DNA of 64,000 nucleotides from Actinokineospora globicatena (lineage in GTDB: Bacteria > Actinomycetota > Actinomycetes > Mycobacteriales > Pseudonocardiaceae). The position numbers and the translations under genes were made by a program. Below are positions 37,656 through 46,830 of this stretch, piece after piece. The DNA lies in assembly GCF_024171945.1 (NCBI RefSeq), contig NZ_JAMTCR010000004.1, positions 558,001 to 622,000 of the forward strand, given 5' to 3'. Within the stretch, counting starts at the first letter, position 1; the number at the start of each line of letters is the position of its first letter. The notes under the pieces are model-generated. The model was given only the letters and a program-made list of their open reading frames with translations, made no database searches and had not been told where the DNA came from.

Positions 37656-38404
37656 TGCCCCTCACCGACCTCTACGACAACTACATCATCGACCTGGACG
37701 GCGTAGTCCACGTCGGCTGGTCCCCCTTACCCGGCGCCGTCGAAACCCTGCAAGAACTGACCCGCCGCGGCAAAGGTGTGGTGTACCTGACCAACGAACC
37801 CCGGTACGCCCGCGCGTCGATCACAGCCCGACTGCGGGGTTTCGGGTTGTCGGTGTCCGTCGACTCGGTGATCACCGCCGGCTGGGCGGGGGCGCTGGCG
37901 GTCGCTGAGGGCGGGGCTGCTGTGTATGTCATCGGGTCGGCTGAACTTCGGGCCGAAGTGACTCGCGCGGGCGGCACTGTGCTGTCTGCTGCCGACGCTT
38001 CCTCTGCCGACCGCATCCTTGTGGCAGGCCATAGCGACTTCAGCTATGCCGAGCTTCGCGCTGCTTGCCGTGCTACTGCTGCTGAACTGTTCGCCACGAA
38101 CCGGGACCCGACTTTTCCGATGCCTGACGGCCCTTGGCCTGCCACAGGCGCGATTCTCGCCGCAGTGGAGACGGCTCTCGGACGCACGGCGACGGTGCTG
38201 GGCAAGCCTGAGCCTCCGATCTTCCGCCTGGCCCAGTCGCGGCTGGGGTCGGGTCGCACGGCGGTTGTGGGGGATACGCCGGGCGTTGACATTCTCGGAG
38301 GACGGCGCGCGGGCCTCGCTACCGTTCTTGTTGGGGCGGCGTTGACCACTGCTGAGACTCGGCCGGATCACGCTGTTGCTGATCTTGCGGGGTTGTTGAG
38401 GTAG
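37655..38404 (+). CDS. HAD-IIA family phosphatase (NagD-like)
   Basis: 249 residues. Motif I YIIDLDGVVHVG (Asp13, Asp15), motif II VYLTNEP, motif III LGKPEPPIF and motif IV VVGDTPGVDI define the HAD-IIA group, which includes NagD, 4-nitrophenyl phosphatases and pyridoxal phosphatases that dephosphorylate small metabolites. Translationally coupled to the N-glycosidase-like gene. In the cluster it may remove phosphate from an intermediate, or from the pyrimidine phosphate as self-protection (inference). Last gene of the run; a repeat element follows. Confidence 0.88.
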   Translation: MPLTDLYDNYIIDLDGVVHVGWSPLPGAVETLQELTRRGKGVVYLTNEPRYARASITARLRGFGLSVSVDSVITAGWAGALAVAEGGAAVYVIGSAELRAEVTRAGGTVLSAADASSADRILVAGHSDFSYAELRAACRATAAELFATNRDPTFPMPDGPWPATGAILAAVETALGRTATVLGKPEPPIFRLAQSRLGSGRTAVVGDTPGVDILGGRRAGLATVLVGAALTTAETRPDHAVADLAGLLR

Positions 38405-38472
38405 GGGGCCTGCGGTGCGTGCGCTGGCGGTCTGATGGGCTGGCTGTGTGTGAAGGGTCGACTTGCGGGGAG

Positions 38473-38895
38473 TTGTCCACATGGGTCCTAGCTGTCCACA
38501 GGCTCGACTTTCAGCCTCTCTGCTCGGCGCGCCCCCTCGGTAGGCTGTGTATTCAGGGGACTTTGGGGCGGGTTGATCTTGCTGGCCGTGGGCGGCAAGG
38601 CGTTGAGCTGGGGAAGTCCGGCTTTCGCGGCCTCCGCTGCGCTGCAGTAGACGCCTCGGCTGCGCCATCGAACAGGCGCGATTTTCGAGCGAAGCTCGAT
38701 GGGGCGAACGTGTTTTGCGTGGGGCCCCTACGACACCCGTGGCAGGACCGCAAAGCAGGGGCCGAAAAGCATGGCCCTGTCCGCTACCGACGCTACGGGT
38801 ACCGTCTCCCCACACAAAACACGTTCGCCCCATCGAGACGGCCTGGCACCAGCGCCTTCGTGGAGCGGCGGGCGGCCAACGTTGTCGGCGGGAGC
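38473..38895. repeat. dispersed ~400-bp repeat, copy B, with long hairpin
   Basis: The reverse complement of this stretch matches 8731-9114 along its length and includes one unit of the 27-bp repeat (38870-38895). The long inverted repeat is 38695-38724 against 38808-38837 (29 of 30 positions match). Compared with copy A, both arms change together: CTTGT/ACAAG in A is CGTGT/ACACG in B, so pairing is kept. It lies between the HAD phosphatase gene and the leftward TenA gene, where it may act as a transcription boundary. ORFs here are probably spurious. Confidence 0.8.
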
Positions 38896-39015
38896 CTTGG
38901 GGTAATGCGCTCGGGGTCCTAGCCAGTCGTAGGTGGTGGGCTGGACTGGGCGTGGGGACTTTGTGGAGCGTGGGGTGGCAAGGCGGGTGGGCTGAGTGGG
39001 GCGTGGGATGGTGGG

Positions 39016-39690
39016 TTAGATCGGCCACTGTTCTTGGTGCCAGGCGGCGTTCCAGAAGAGGTATTCGTAGCGGGCGGCGGTGTGGGCGCGGTTGCGGATG
39101 AGGAGTTGGGTGCCGGGGGTGGATTCCCAGGCTATGCGGGTGGTTGTGGTGAGGATGTGGTTGGTGGCTTCTTGGAAGTCGGGGTCGGCGTAGGCCTCGA
39201 TCCAGCGGGCGTACAGGGGGTCGGGGGAGCCGACGGCGCGGAGGTGGGTGCCTACGCGGGCATAGAGCCAGTAGCAGGGGAGTACGGCACCGACGGCTTC
39301 GGCGTAAGAGCCTCGGTAGGCCGATGCGAGCAGGTAGTTCGTGTACGCAAGAGTGGTCGGCATCACGGGTTCGGCCAAAGCCTCTTCCGCCGTTGTGCCG
39401 AGTTCGGTGAGGAGCCAGGTGTGGAGGGTTTGTTCGGCGGTGACGGCGTTGGCGCTGTGGGAGGCGAACATCGTGACGTCGTCGTCGTGGGTCGCCTTGG
39501 TGGCGCAGAGGGTGAGGACGCGGGCGTATTCGCGCAGGTAGTGGGCGTCCTGGGTGATGAAGTGGCGGAACGCCGGGCGGGGGAGGGTGCCGTCGCCGAG
39601 GCCGGTGATGAAGGGGTGGGCCAGGATGGCGGCGTAGATGTCTTCGATGTCGGACCAGAGTGCGGCCACGAAACGGTCCCCGTCAGTCAT
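39016..39690 (-). CDS. tenA: TenA-family thiaminase II / aminopyrimidine aminohydrolase
   Basis: 224 residues, all-helical TenA fold. Catalytic Cys139 in VLPCYWLYARVG, Asp48 in ITQDAHYLREYARVL and a C-terminal acidic residue in WHQEQWP are present. TenA hydrolyses aminopyrimidine from degraded thiamine to HMP and can split thiamine itself. The ATG at 39690 gives the standard N-terminus. It starts 10 bp after the amidohydrolase stop, so the two form an operon. The link with the ThiXYZ-type importer 0.6 kb away, on the opposite strand, supports pyrimidine salvage or metabolism. Confidence 0.92.
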   Translation of the reverse strand: MTDGDRFVAALWSDIEDIYAAILAHPFITGLGDGTLPRPAFRHFITQDAHYLREYARVLTLCATKATHDDDVTMFASHSANAVTAEQTLHTWLLTELGTTAEEALAEPVMPTTLAYTNYLLASAYRGSYAEAVGAVLPCYWLYARVGTHLRAVGSPDPLYARWIEAYADPDFQEATNHILTTTTRIAWESTPGTQLLIRNRAHTAARYEYLFWNAAWHQEQWPI

Positions 39691-39700
39691 GCCGCCAAGG

Positions 39701-41005
39701 CTAGCGCCGGACCCGCTCCAGGACCCGCAGGAACGACTCGTTCGCCTTCGCCAGCACCTCCGCCTCGTCGATGGTCGTGAACACGCGGTCGGCCAGGAGC
39801 ACCACACCGTCGACGATCGTGTGGGTGACGTTGGCGCCGGAGGCCGCGAAGACGAGGTGCGAGTACAGGTGGTCGGCGTTGCCCGGCTCCAGCGGGGTGA
39901 ACGCCTGGTGGTGCAAGTCGAGCAGGATCACGTCCGCTTTGCGACCGGGCGTCAGCTCCCCGGTCTCGTGGCCCAGTGCCCGCGCACCGTTGCGAGTCGC
40001 CATGCCGAGCATGTCCGGGGCCTGGAACAGCCCGGCATCGGTGCGATTCGCCCGGTGCACCAACGACCCGAACTTCATCACCTCGAACAGGTCCCGACTG
40101 TTGTTGCACTCCGCCGCGTCGTGGCCCAAGCCCACGTTCAGCCCGGCGGCCAGCATCTCGGGCACCCGGGCGATCCCGTTGCCCAACTTGGCGTTCGACG
40201 TCGGGTTGTGCGCGATCTGGGTACCCGTCTCGCGCATCATGGCGATCTCGGCGTCCGACAACCACACGCAATGCGCCGCGACGCAGTCCGGGCCCAGGAT
40301 CCCGGTGTCCGCCGCCAGCTCGGTCGGCCGCCTGCCGTGGCGCGCCAGCACCGTCTCCACCTCGCCCAACGACTCGTTGAGGTGGATGTGGATGCCGGTC
40401 CCCAGGTCGTCGGCGAGCCCGCGCGCGTCGCGCAGCAGCTCCGGTGAGGCCAGTGGCAGCCACTCGATCCCGACCCGCACCTCGATCCGCCCACCTGCCT
40501 CGCCGTGCCACCGCCGGAACGCGCTCTCGTTGTCCGCCAACGTGTCCAGCCGGTGCTCGGCGATGGCCACGTCGTTGGACAGCACCGCCCGGATCCCGAT
40601 CTCCCGCGCCGCCCTGCCCAACGAGTCCAGCTCGCGGTACATGTCGTTGACCGTGGTCACCCCGCAGCGCAGCGACTCGCTGTAGCTGGCCAGCGCCGCC
40701 CAGTACGCGGCCTCCGGGTCCAGCGCGCGGATCAGCGGGTACCAGCACGTCTCCAGGTACTCCAGCAACGGCAGGTGATCGCTGTACCCCTTGCCCAGCG
40801 CCGTGTGGTAGTGCAGGTCGACCAGACCGGGCAGCACCGCCTTGCCCTCGGCGTCCAGGACCCGACCTGCGGGAACAGCGGCGCCCGCGGGCAGCACCTG
40901 GGTGATCCGATCGCCCTCGATGACAACGGTGCCGCCGTGCAGCACGTCGCCTGCATCGTTCATGGTGACCAAGACGCCGTTGCTGATGACCAGCGGATCG
41001 GACAA
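39701..41005 (-). CDS. amidohydrolase of the cytosine-deaminase/TrzN-like group
   Basis: 434 residues. Metal-site motifs HYH (His65, His67) in VDLHYHTALG, HIHLNES, AAHCVWLSD and GLGHDAAECNNSRD follow the pattern of TrzN, 8-oxoguanine deaminase and SAH deaminase, though the usual T-D-G before the catalytic Asp is H-D-A here. The start is a TTG with GGAGG upstream. The gene is co-directional with tenA. A role on an aminopyrimidine (deamination, or removal of a formyl group before TenA) is inferred from that; the exact substrate is unknown. A palindrome lies 20 bp upstream. Confidence 0.85.
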   Translation of the reverse strand: MSDPLVISNGVLVTMNDAGDVLHGGTVVIEGDRITQVLPAGAAVPAGRVLDAEGKAVLPGLVDLHYHTALGKGYSDHLPLLEYLETCWYPLIRALDPEAAYWAALASYSESLRCGVTTVNDMYRELDSLGRAAREIGIRAVLSNDVAIAEHRLDTLADNESAFRRWHGEAGGRIEVRVGIEWLPLASPELLRDARGLADDLGTGIHIHLNESLGEVETVLARHGRRPTELAADTGILGPDCVAAHCVWLSDAEIAMMRETGTQIAHNPTSNAKLGNGIARVPEMLAAGLNVGLGHDAAECNNSRDLFEVMKFGSLVHRANRTDAGLFQAPDMLGMATRNGARALGHETGELTPGRKADVILLDLHHQAFTPLEPGNADHLYSHLVFAASGANVTHTIVDGVVLLADRVFTTIDEAEVLAKANESFLRVLERVRR

Positions 41006-41024
41006 GAGGGGCCTCCCCGGTGCG

Positions 41025-41052
41025 ATACTGGCTCGCTACTACCAGCCAGTAT
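41025..41052. promoter_or_regulatory. 9-bp inverted repeat in the divergent amidohydrolase/SDR promoter
   Basis: ATACTGGCT (41025-41033) and AGCCAGTAT (41044-41052) are exact reverse complements with a 10-bp spacer. The centre-to-centre distance is about two helical turns. It fills most of the 78-bp gap between the TTG of the amidohydrolase and the ATG of the SDR, so one dimeric regulator could control both directions. No regulator gene is adjacent. Confidence 0.65.
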
Positions 41053-41083
41053 GACCGCGCCAGCTCGACCACGGGAGCCGTTG

Positions 41084-41854
41084 ATGTCCGCCTATCTCGA
41101 CCAGCTGTTCAGCCTCGCCGGACGGCGGGCCGTCGTCACCGGCGGCAACTCCGGCATCGGGCGGGCGATGGCCGTGGCGCTGGGGCGGGCCGGTGCCGAG
41201 GTCATCGTGGTGGCCCGCCGTGAGGACGCGCTGCGCGAGACGGTCGAGGAGCTGCGGGTCACCGGCAAGGCCGACTGGGTCAGCGCCGACCTGTCCGAGC
41301 GCGCCCAGGTCCACCGGGTCGCCGACGAGGTCATCGGCCGCCACGGTGCGCCGGACATCCTGGTCAACGCCGCCGCGGTCAACCTGCGGCCGCCGATGGA
41401 CGAGCTGACCGAGGCCGACTGGGACCTGACCCTGCGCGCCAACCTGGAGGCCCCGTTCGTCCTCGGCCAGCGCTTCGGCCCGCTGATGGCCGACGCGGGC
41501 TGGGGGCGGATCATCAACGTCACCTCCCAGCAGGCGGTCCGCGCGTTCGGCAACAGCGGCGCCTACGGTGCGGCCAAGGCGGGCCTCGCGGGGCTGACCC
41601 GGTCGCAGGCCGAGGCGTGGTCGTCGCGCGGTGTCTGCGTCAACGCCGTCGCGCCCGGCTTCGTGCGCACCCCGCTCACCGCGCCGGTGTACTCCAACCC
41701 CGCCCAGATCGAGGCGCTCGCCGCGCGCACCATGATCGGCCGCAACGGCGAACTGGCCGACTTCCCCGGCGTCGCTGTCTTCCTCGCCTCACCCGCCGCG
41801 GCCTACGTCACCGGCCAGATGGTCTTCGTGGACGGCGGGTTCTCCGCGAAGTGA
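41084..41854 (+). CDS. short-chain dehydrogenase/reductase
   Basis: 256 residues. NAD(P)-binding TGGNSGIG, the structural NAAA, catalytic Ser in INVTSQQ, YGAAK and the C-terminal VTGQMVFVDGGF mark a classical SDR, similar to gluconate 5-dehydrogenase-like enzymes. The ATG at 41084 follows GGGAG. Divergent from the amidohydrolase-tenA operon with a shared palindrome, suggesting a common regulator. Substrate unknown. Confidence 0.9.
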   Translation: MSAYLDQLFSLAGRRAVVTGGNSGIGRAMAVALGRAGAEVIVVARREDALRETVEELRVTGKADWVSADLSERAQVHRVADEVIGRHGAPDILVNAAAVNLRPPMDELTEADWDLTLRANLEAPFVLGQRFGPLMADAGWGRIINVTSQQAVRAFGNSGAYGAAKAGLAGLTRSQAEAWSSRGVCVNAVAPGFVRTPLTAPVYSNPAQIEALAARTMIGRNGELADFPGVAVFLASPAAAYVTGQMVFVDGGFSAK

Positions 41855-42205
41855 GTCTTTAGGCTCCAGGTGTTGACCCAAAACCGCGTTCCGGCAACGA
41901 AACCCGACACGGTGGGAAACCGGTGCCGGAGCTTGTTCTTCCCAGTTGGTGGTGGCCGCCGCCCGCTGGGTGGACCGCTGGCCTTGGCGCCCGGACCGGG
42001 TTCGCCAGTTGGTCACCGGGATGGCGGTCACCCGGCCAGTCGATAGCACCCGGCCATCCCCGCCGCGTGATTGGTCCCGCGACCGGACCTGGTTCGAGAC
42101 TGGACCGACTGATGGCTACGCCTGGAGACCAAAGCGCGGCCACGACAGCCGAGCCTCCCCGGGCTGAGCGCGCCCACCGGCGGCTCACGACCCAGAGGAG
42201 TGCCC
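41855..42205. other. intergenic region, no gene seen
   Basis: About 350 bp between the SDR and the propeller-protein gene. ORFs on both strands lack motifs and ribosome-binding sites, and I found no strong inverted repeat. It probably carries the promoter of the downstream gene. Confidence 0.5.
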
Positions 42206-43786
42206 GTGTCGCACCGAAAACGCCGTGTGCTTGCGGTGACCGCCCTCGCGGTGCTGCTGGTCGGCGGCCAGAGCGCCGCCGCAGGTGCCCCGGTGGGCGG
42301 TGGTCACCGCCCCGGCGACTGGCCAACGTGGACGGGGGACAAAGGTGGATCCCGTTTCGCCTCGGCGGAACACCGGATCAACCCGCGCACCGCAGGCAAG
42401 CTGACCCTGAAATGGGCCTTCGCCTACCCCAAGAACGGGTTCCCGGCCAAGAGCCAGCCCGCTGTCGTCGGTGACACCATCTACTTCGGTAGCCCTGACG
42501 GCAAGTTCCACGCCCTCGACGCCCGATCCGGTGCCGCGCGGTGGAGTTTCGACCTCGGCACCGTCGCCCCGCGCGCGGTCGTCATCGACGGTCCGACCGT
42601 GGCCAAGGGCAAGGTGTACTTCGGCGACACCAACGGGTACATCTACGCCCTCGAACAGCGCACCGGGAAACTGGTGTGGGCCAAGGACACCGAGCCACAC
42701 GCGGCGGGGCAGCACACCAGTTCCCCGCTCTACCATGACGGTCGGATCTACGTGGGCGCGTCGAGCGGCGAGAACGTCACCCCGGACCGCAACTACCCGT
42801 GCTGCACCTTCCGCGGCCACATCGACTCGCTCGACGCGGAGACCGGTGAGCTGGCCTGGCGCTACTTCACCGTCCCCGAGCCGAAAGCGGTCGGCACCTG
42901 GCCCAGCGGCGCGACCCGCTACGAGCCCTCCGGCGCGGGTGTGTGGAGCAGCCCGATCGTCGACGAGCGCACCGGCACCCTCTACGTCGGCACCGGCAAC
43001 CTCTACTCCGGCACGACCGGCGACTTCGACACCCTGCTCGCGCTCAACGCCCGCTCCGGCGCGGTCAAGTGGAAGCAGCAGGTCACCAAGGCCGACACCT
43101 GGCGGCTGCTGTGCGGGTTCCCCGACGCCGAGGGCTACTGCCCCGGGCAGAAGGACGGCACCGCGCTGGACTACGACCTCGGTGCCACGCCCACGCTGTT
43201 CCAGGTCCGCGGCCGCACCTATGTCGGCATCGGCCAGAAGAGCGGCGTCTTCCACGCGTTTGACGCTCGCTCCGGTCAGCCCACTTGGCGTCGTCAACTC
43301 TCCGTCCCTATGCCCGGCGGCGGCCTCTCCGGCGTGCAGTGGGGGACCAGCTTCGACGGGCGCAACATCTATGTCGCGACCAACTGGGGCAACCCGGGCA
43401 CTCTCTTCGCTCTTAACCCGGCGAACGGTGACGTCGTGTGGCAGACCGAGAGCCCTGCCGACGGTTGCACGACCGGTGGCGCCGCCCAGCACCCCACGGT
43501 CTGCAAGCGCGCCCACACGCCAGCGGTGACCTCCAGCCCCGGCCTTGTCTACGAAGGTAGCGTCGACGGCAAGATGCGGGTCTACGACGCCAAGGACGGC
43601 AAGGTCCTCTGGACGTTCGACACGATCCGCGACTTCCAGGGCGTGAACGGGCTAACCGGCAGCGGTAGCGCTATCTCCGGCAACGGCGGCGCTGTCGTGG
43701 CCAACGGGATGCTCTATATCCAATCCGGCTACTGGCCCGCTTACCCGTCCGACCACGGCAACGTCCTGCTCGCCTTCGGCCTATAA
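42206..43786 (+). CDS. secreted PQQ-type beta-propeller protein
   Basis: 526 residues. Signal peptide with KRR, hydrophobic core and AAAGAP cleavage near residue 27. The mature protein is an eight-bladed-type propeller with repeated F/Y-x-A-L-D/N-A-R-S/T-G-x-x-x-W motifs (HALDARSGAARW, YALEQRTGKLVW, DSLDAETGELAW, LALNARSGAVKW, HAFDARSGQPTW, FALNPANGDVVW, RVYDAKDGKVLW). It resembles quinoprotein dehydrogenases such as polyvinyl-alcohol dehydrogenase. Paired Cys residues (PCC, LCGF...YCPG, GCTT...VCK) may form disulfides. I see no definite heme c motif. The start GTG at 42206 follows AGAGGAG. Confidence 0.85.
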   Translation: MSHRKRRVLAVTALAVLLVGGQSAAAGAPVGGGHRPGDWPTWTGDKGGSRFASAEHRINPRTAGKLTLKWAFAYPKNGFPAKSQPAVVGDTIYFGSPDGKFHALDARSGAARWSFDLGTVAPRAVVIDGPTVAKGKVYFGDTNGYIYALEQRTGKLVWAKDTEPHAAGQHTSSPLYHDGRIYVGASSGENVTPDRNYPCCTFRGHIDSLDAETGELAWRYFTVPEPKAVGTWPSGATRYEPSGAGVWSSPIVDERTGTLYVGTGNLYSGTTGDFDTLLALNARSGAVKWKQQVTKADTWRLLCGFPDAEGYCPGQKDGTALDYDLGATPTLFQVRGRTYVGIGQKSGVFHAFDARSGQPTWRRQLSVPMPGGGLSGVQWGTSFDGRNIYVATNWGNPGTLFALNPANGDVVWQTESPADGCTTGGAAQHPTVCKRAHTPAVTSSPGLVYEGSVDGKMRVYDAKDGKVLWTFDTIRDFQGVNGLTGSGSAISGNGGAVVANGMLYIQSGYWPAYPSDHGNVLLAFGL

Positions 43787-43793
43787 CCCTGTC

Positions 43794-43827
43794 GCTCCGG
43801 CGCTGGGGATAGTCCTAGCGCCGGAGC
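43794..43827 (+). terminator. 11-bp perfect hairpin after the propeller gene
   Basis: GCTCCGGCGCT (43794-43804) and AGCGCCGGAGC (43817-43827) are exact reverse complements with a 12-base loop, starting 8 bases past the stop codon of the upstream gene and ending just before the ribosome-binding site of the next. Likely terminator or attenuator. Confidence 0.65.
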
Positions 43828-43843
43828 ACGCCATGGGAGCGAC

Positions 43844-46825
43844 ATGACCTCACCGACCTTCCGCAGGGTCGGGGGCGCGGCACTGGCGTTCACCTTCGCC
43901 GTCCTGCCGATGTCCGCCGCCCGCGCGAGCCAACCCGAACTGAAAACCGCCCCCGTTGTCGTTACCGTCAGCGAGGGCACCAACCTGGCCGTGTCTACGT
44001 CACCTCGTGACGGCACGATCCTGTTCGACCTCCAAGGCCAACTGTTTACCCTGCCTCGCGGCGGTGGCTCTGCCACCGCGATCGGGGACATCAACCTCGA
44101 CCCGTACTGGCCGTCGTTCTCCCCGGACGGCAAGCTCATCGCCGTCCAGTCCCTCGCCGACGGCATGTTCCGCGTCCGGCTCCTCACCGCGGACGGCCGG
44201 TCGTCCTGGCCGCTGACCAGGGGCGAGTACGACGACACCTACCCCGCCTGGTCGCCGGACGGCACCCGGATCGCCTTCACCTCGGACCGGGCCGGTGGCG
44301 AGGACATCTGGACCGTGGACACGCGGGGCGGCGAGCCCAGGCGGATCACCACGGCGGCCACGGCCGAGTCGCAGCCGACCTGGTCACCGGACGGGCGCGG
44401 CATCGCCTACGTGCAAGGCAACACCATCGAGAGCATCGATGTGGCGACCGGGGCCGTGACCACCCTGGTTCCCGCCGGTCAGGGCACCGTTGCGGCGCCG
44501 TCGTGGTCACCGGACGGCAAGTCGCTGTCGTTCCTGCGCACCGGTCCGGGCGGGCGAACGGTGCAGGTGTGGCAGGCGGGTGCGATCCGCCAGGTCGGCG
44601 CGCACACCGATGTGTTCCCGTTCCCCGCGCGGTGGTCGTCGCCGGACGAGCTTGTCTACGGTGCGAACGGCGCGATCGTGGTGACGCAGGCAAGCAGTGG
44701 CGCGAGCAAAACCGTGCCGTTCCGCGCAACGTTCACCCTGAAACGTGACCACTACGAGCCGAAAGCGCGCGACTTCGACACCAGACGACCGCAGTCAGTG
44801 CGGGGGATCGTCGGCCCCGCACTATCGCCGGACGGCCGGTCGGTGGTGTTCAAGGCACTCAACGACCTGTGGGTCGCGCCACTCGGCGGTGTCCCCAAGC
44901 AGATCACCTCGGACTCGGCCTACGAGGTCGACCCGGCGTGGTCGCGCGACGGCAAGCAGATCGCTTATGCGTCAGACAAGGCAGGCACCGAAGACCTCTA
45001 CGTACTCGACCTCGCCACGAACCAACATCGACGGATCACCACGATCGACGGCGCGGAGTACGCCCCGGCCTGGTCCCCGGACGGCAAGACACTCGCGTTC
45101 CAGGACCAGGCCAACCAGACGCTCACCGTCGATATCGCCACTGGCGCGGTGACCACGGTGCTGCCCGGATCGTTCAGCGTGCCGGGGAAACCGAGTTGGT
45201 CGGCGGACGGGAAAACGCTTGCGCTGGCGGTGAACTCGGCCGATCGCAACCAGATCCAGCTGGTCACACTCGCGACAGGGGCGAGCAAGGTCGTCGAGCC
45301 CGTGCCGTTCGGCTCGGTGTCTACGCGCGGCGATGATGGCCCGGTGTTCTCGCCAGACGGCCGCTGGCTCGCCTTCTCCATGGACAGCGTGCTGTGGGTA
45401 CTCCCGGTTGCCCCCGACGGCACACCGACCGGACGAGCCCGCCGGATCACCACCGAGGCCAGCGACGCACCGAGCTGGGCGGGTGACTCGCGAACGCTGC
45501 TGTACCTGCACAACGGCACCCTCAAGCTGACCACAGTAGACGGTGGAAGCAAGGAAGTCCCACTGCGGTTCTCCTATCGCCAAGAGAAGCCAGAAAGTCG
45601 GCTTGTCATCCACGCAGGGCGGCTGTGGGACGGCCGCGACCCCGAACCACGGACCAATGTGGACATTCTGGTGGTCGGCAACCGGATCCAGCGGATCGAG
45701 CCGCACCAGCCGGACCGACCGCGAGGCGGGTGGACCTTCATCGACGCCAGCGGCCTGACGGTCACGCCAGGCCTGGTGGACGCGCACAACCACCAGCAGA
45801 TGCGCTCGAAGGTCTTCGGCGACCGCCAAGGCAGGCTCTTGCTGTCCTACGGCATCACCTCGACCCGCTCGACCGGTGACGCCGTGTACCGGGCGGTGGA
45901 GGACCGGGAGTCGCTCGCGGCCGGGACCCGGGTCGGGCCGCGCTACTTCATGACCGGCGAGATGCTGGAGGGAACGCGGCTCCTCTGGGAGTTCTCCCGA
46001 CCGGTCCGCGACGAACGGCAACTGGCCCTGGAACTGAGCCGGGTGCGCGAACTCGACTACGACCTGGTCAAGACCTACGAACGGTTCCGGGTCGACTGGC
46101 AGGCGAAGGTCGCCGACCAGGCGCACCGGCAGGGCATCGGCACGACGTCGCACTACCTGTACCCGGCCGTCGCCAACGGGGTCGACTCGAAGGAACACCT
46201 CTTCGGACCGTCCAAATGGGGCTTCGGGTTCGCCCGCGAGTCGTCCTTCGGCGGACCGTACGAGGACGTCCTGCAGCTCGCCGCGCGAGGACGGATGCTC
46301 TTCAGCACAACGTTGTTCAGCGCCAGCACGCTGCTGGCCGACGATCCGGGCATCGTCGCCGATCCGCGTGTGCAGGCCCTGTTCACGACCCAGGACAAGC
46401 AGGCGTTGAACGCCAAACTCCTGTGCGCCCAAGGACTTGGCCCGTGCGGTTTCCTGGACGGCACACCGGCCCAAGCCCGCCGTGACGTCGAGCTGATCAA
46501 GCGGTTGCTCGCCGCCGGGGCGGGTGTGGTCGCGGGCACCGACGCGCCACTGGACACCACGGCCGTCAGCCTGCACCTCAACCTGCGGTCGATGGCGAAG
46601 TACGGTGTGGAACCGTTCCAGGTCCTGCGCAGCGCGACCTCGGTGCCTGCGCGGCAATTGGGCGTCGACAAGGACCTTGGCACGGTGGAGGCGGGCAAGC
46701 TCGCCGACCTCGTGATCGTCTCCGGTGACCCCACGCGGGACATCGCCGCTCTCGCCGATGTGCGCTGGGTGGTCAAGAACGGCGTGCCCAGGACGGTCGA
46801 CGACGTGATCGGGCCGTTCCGCTGA
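43844..46825 (+). CDS. secreted TolB-propeller amidohydrolase
   Basis: 993 residues. Signal peptide ending near ARAS (about residue 28). Residues about 35-590 are TolB/WD40-like blades with repeated F/W-S-P-D-G-x-x-(I/L)-A-F motifs (WSPDGTRIAF, WSPDGRGIAY, WSPDGKSLSF, WSPDGKTLAF and others). Residues about 600-993 form an amidohydrolase: RLWDGRDPEP, GLVDAHNH (metal His pair), SHYL, GVVAGTDAP (catalytic Asp) and the C-terminal GTVEAGKLADLVIVSGDP. Such fusions occur in secreted imidazolonepropionase- or prolidase-like hydrolases. Substrate unknown. The ATG at 43844 follows GGGAGC. Confidence 0.9.
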   Translation: MTSPTFRRVGGAALAFTFAVLPMSAARASQPELKTAPVVVTVSEGTNLAVSTSPRDGTILFDLQGQLFTLPRGGGSATAIGDINLDPYWPSFSPDGKLIAVQSLADGMFRVRLLTADGRSSWPLTRGEYDDTYPAWSPDGTRIAFTSDRAGGEDIWTVDTRGGEPRRITTAATAESQPTWSPDGRGIAYVQGNTIESIDVATGAVTTLVPAGQGTVAAPSWSPDGKSLSFLRTGPGGRTVQVWQAGAIRQVGAHTDVFPFPARWSSPDELVYGANGAIVVTQASSGASKTVPFRATFTLKRDHYEPKARDFDTRRPQSVRGIVGPALSPDGRSVVFKALNDLWVAPLGGVPKQITSDSAYEVDPAWSRDGKQIAYASDKAGTEDLYVLDLATNQHRRITTIDGAEYAPAWSPDGKTLAFQDQANQTLTVDIATGAVTTVLPGSFSVPGKPSWSADGKTLALAVNSADRNQIQLVTLATGASKVVEPVPFGSVSTRGDDGPVFSPDGRWLAFSMDSVLWVLPVAPDGTPTGRARRITTEASDAPSWAGDSRTLLYLHNGTLKLTTVDGGSKEVPLRFSYRQEKPESRLVIHAGRLWDGRDPEPRTNVDILVVGNRIQRIEPHQPDRPRGGWTFIDASGLTVTPGLVDAHNHQQMRSKVFGDRQGRLLLSYGITSTRSTGDAVYRAVEDRESLAAGTRVGPRYFMTGEMLEGTRLLWEFSRPVRDERQLALELSRVRELDYDLVKTYERFRVDWQAKVADQAHRQGIGTTSHYLYPAVANGVDSKEHLFGPSKWGFGFARESSFGGPYEDVLQLAARGRMLFSTTLFSASTLLADDPGIVADPRVQALFTTQDKQALNAKLLCAQGLGPCGFLDGTPAQARRDVELIKRLLAAGAGVVAGTDAPLDTTAVSLHLNLRSMAKYGVEPFQVLRSATSVPARQLGVDKDLGTVEAGKLADLVIVSGDPTRDIAALADVRWVVKNGVPRTVDDVIGPFR

Positions 46826-46830
46826 CGGGT

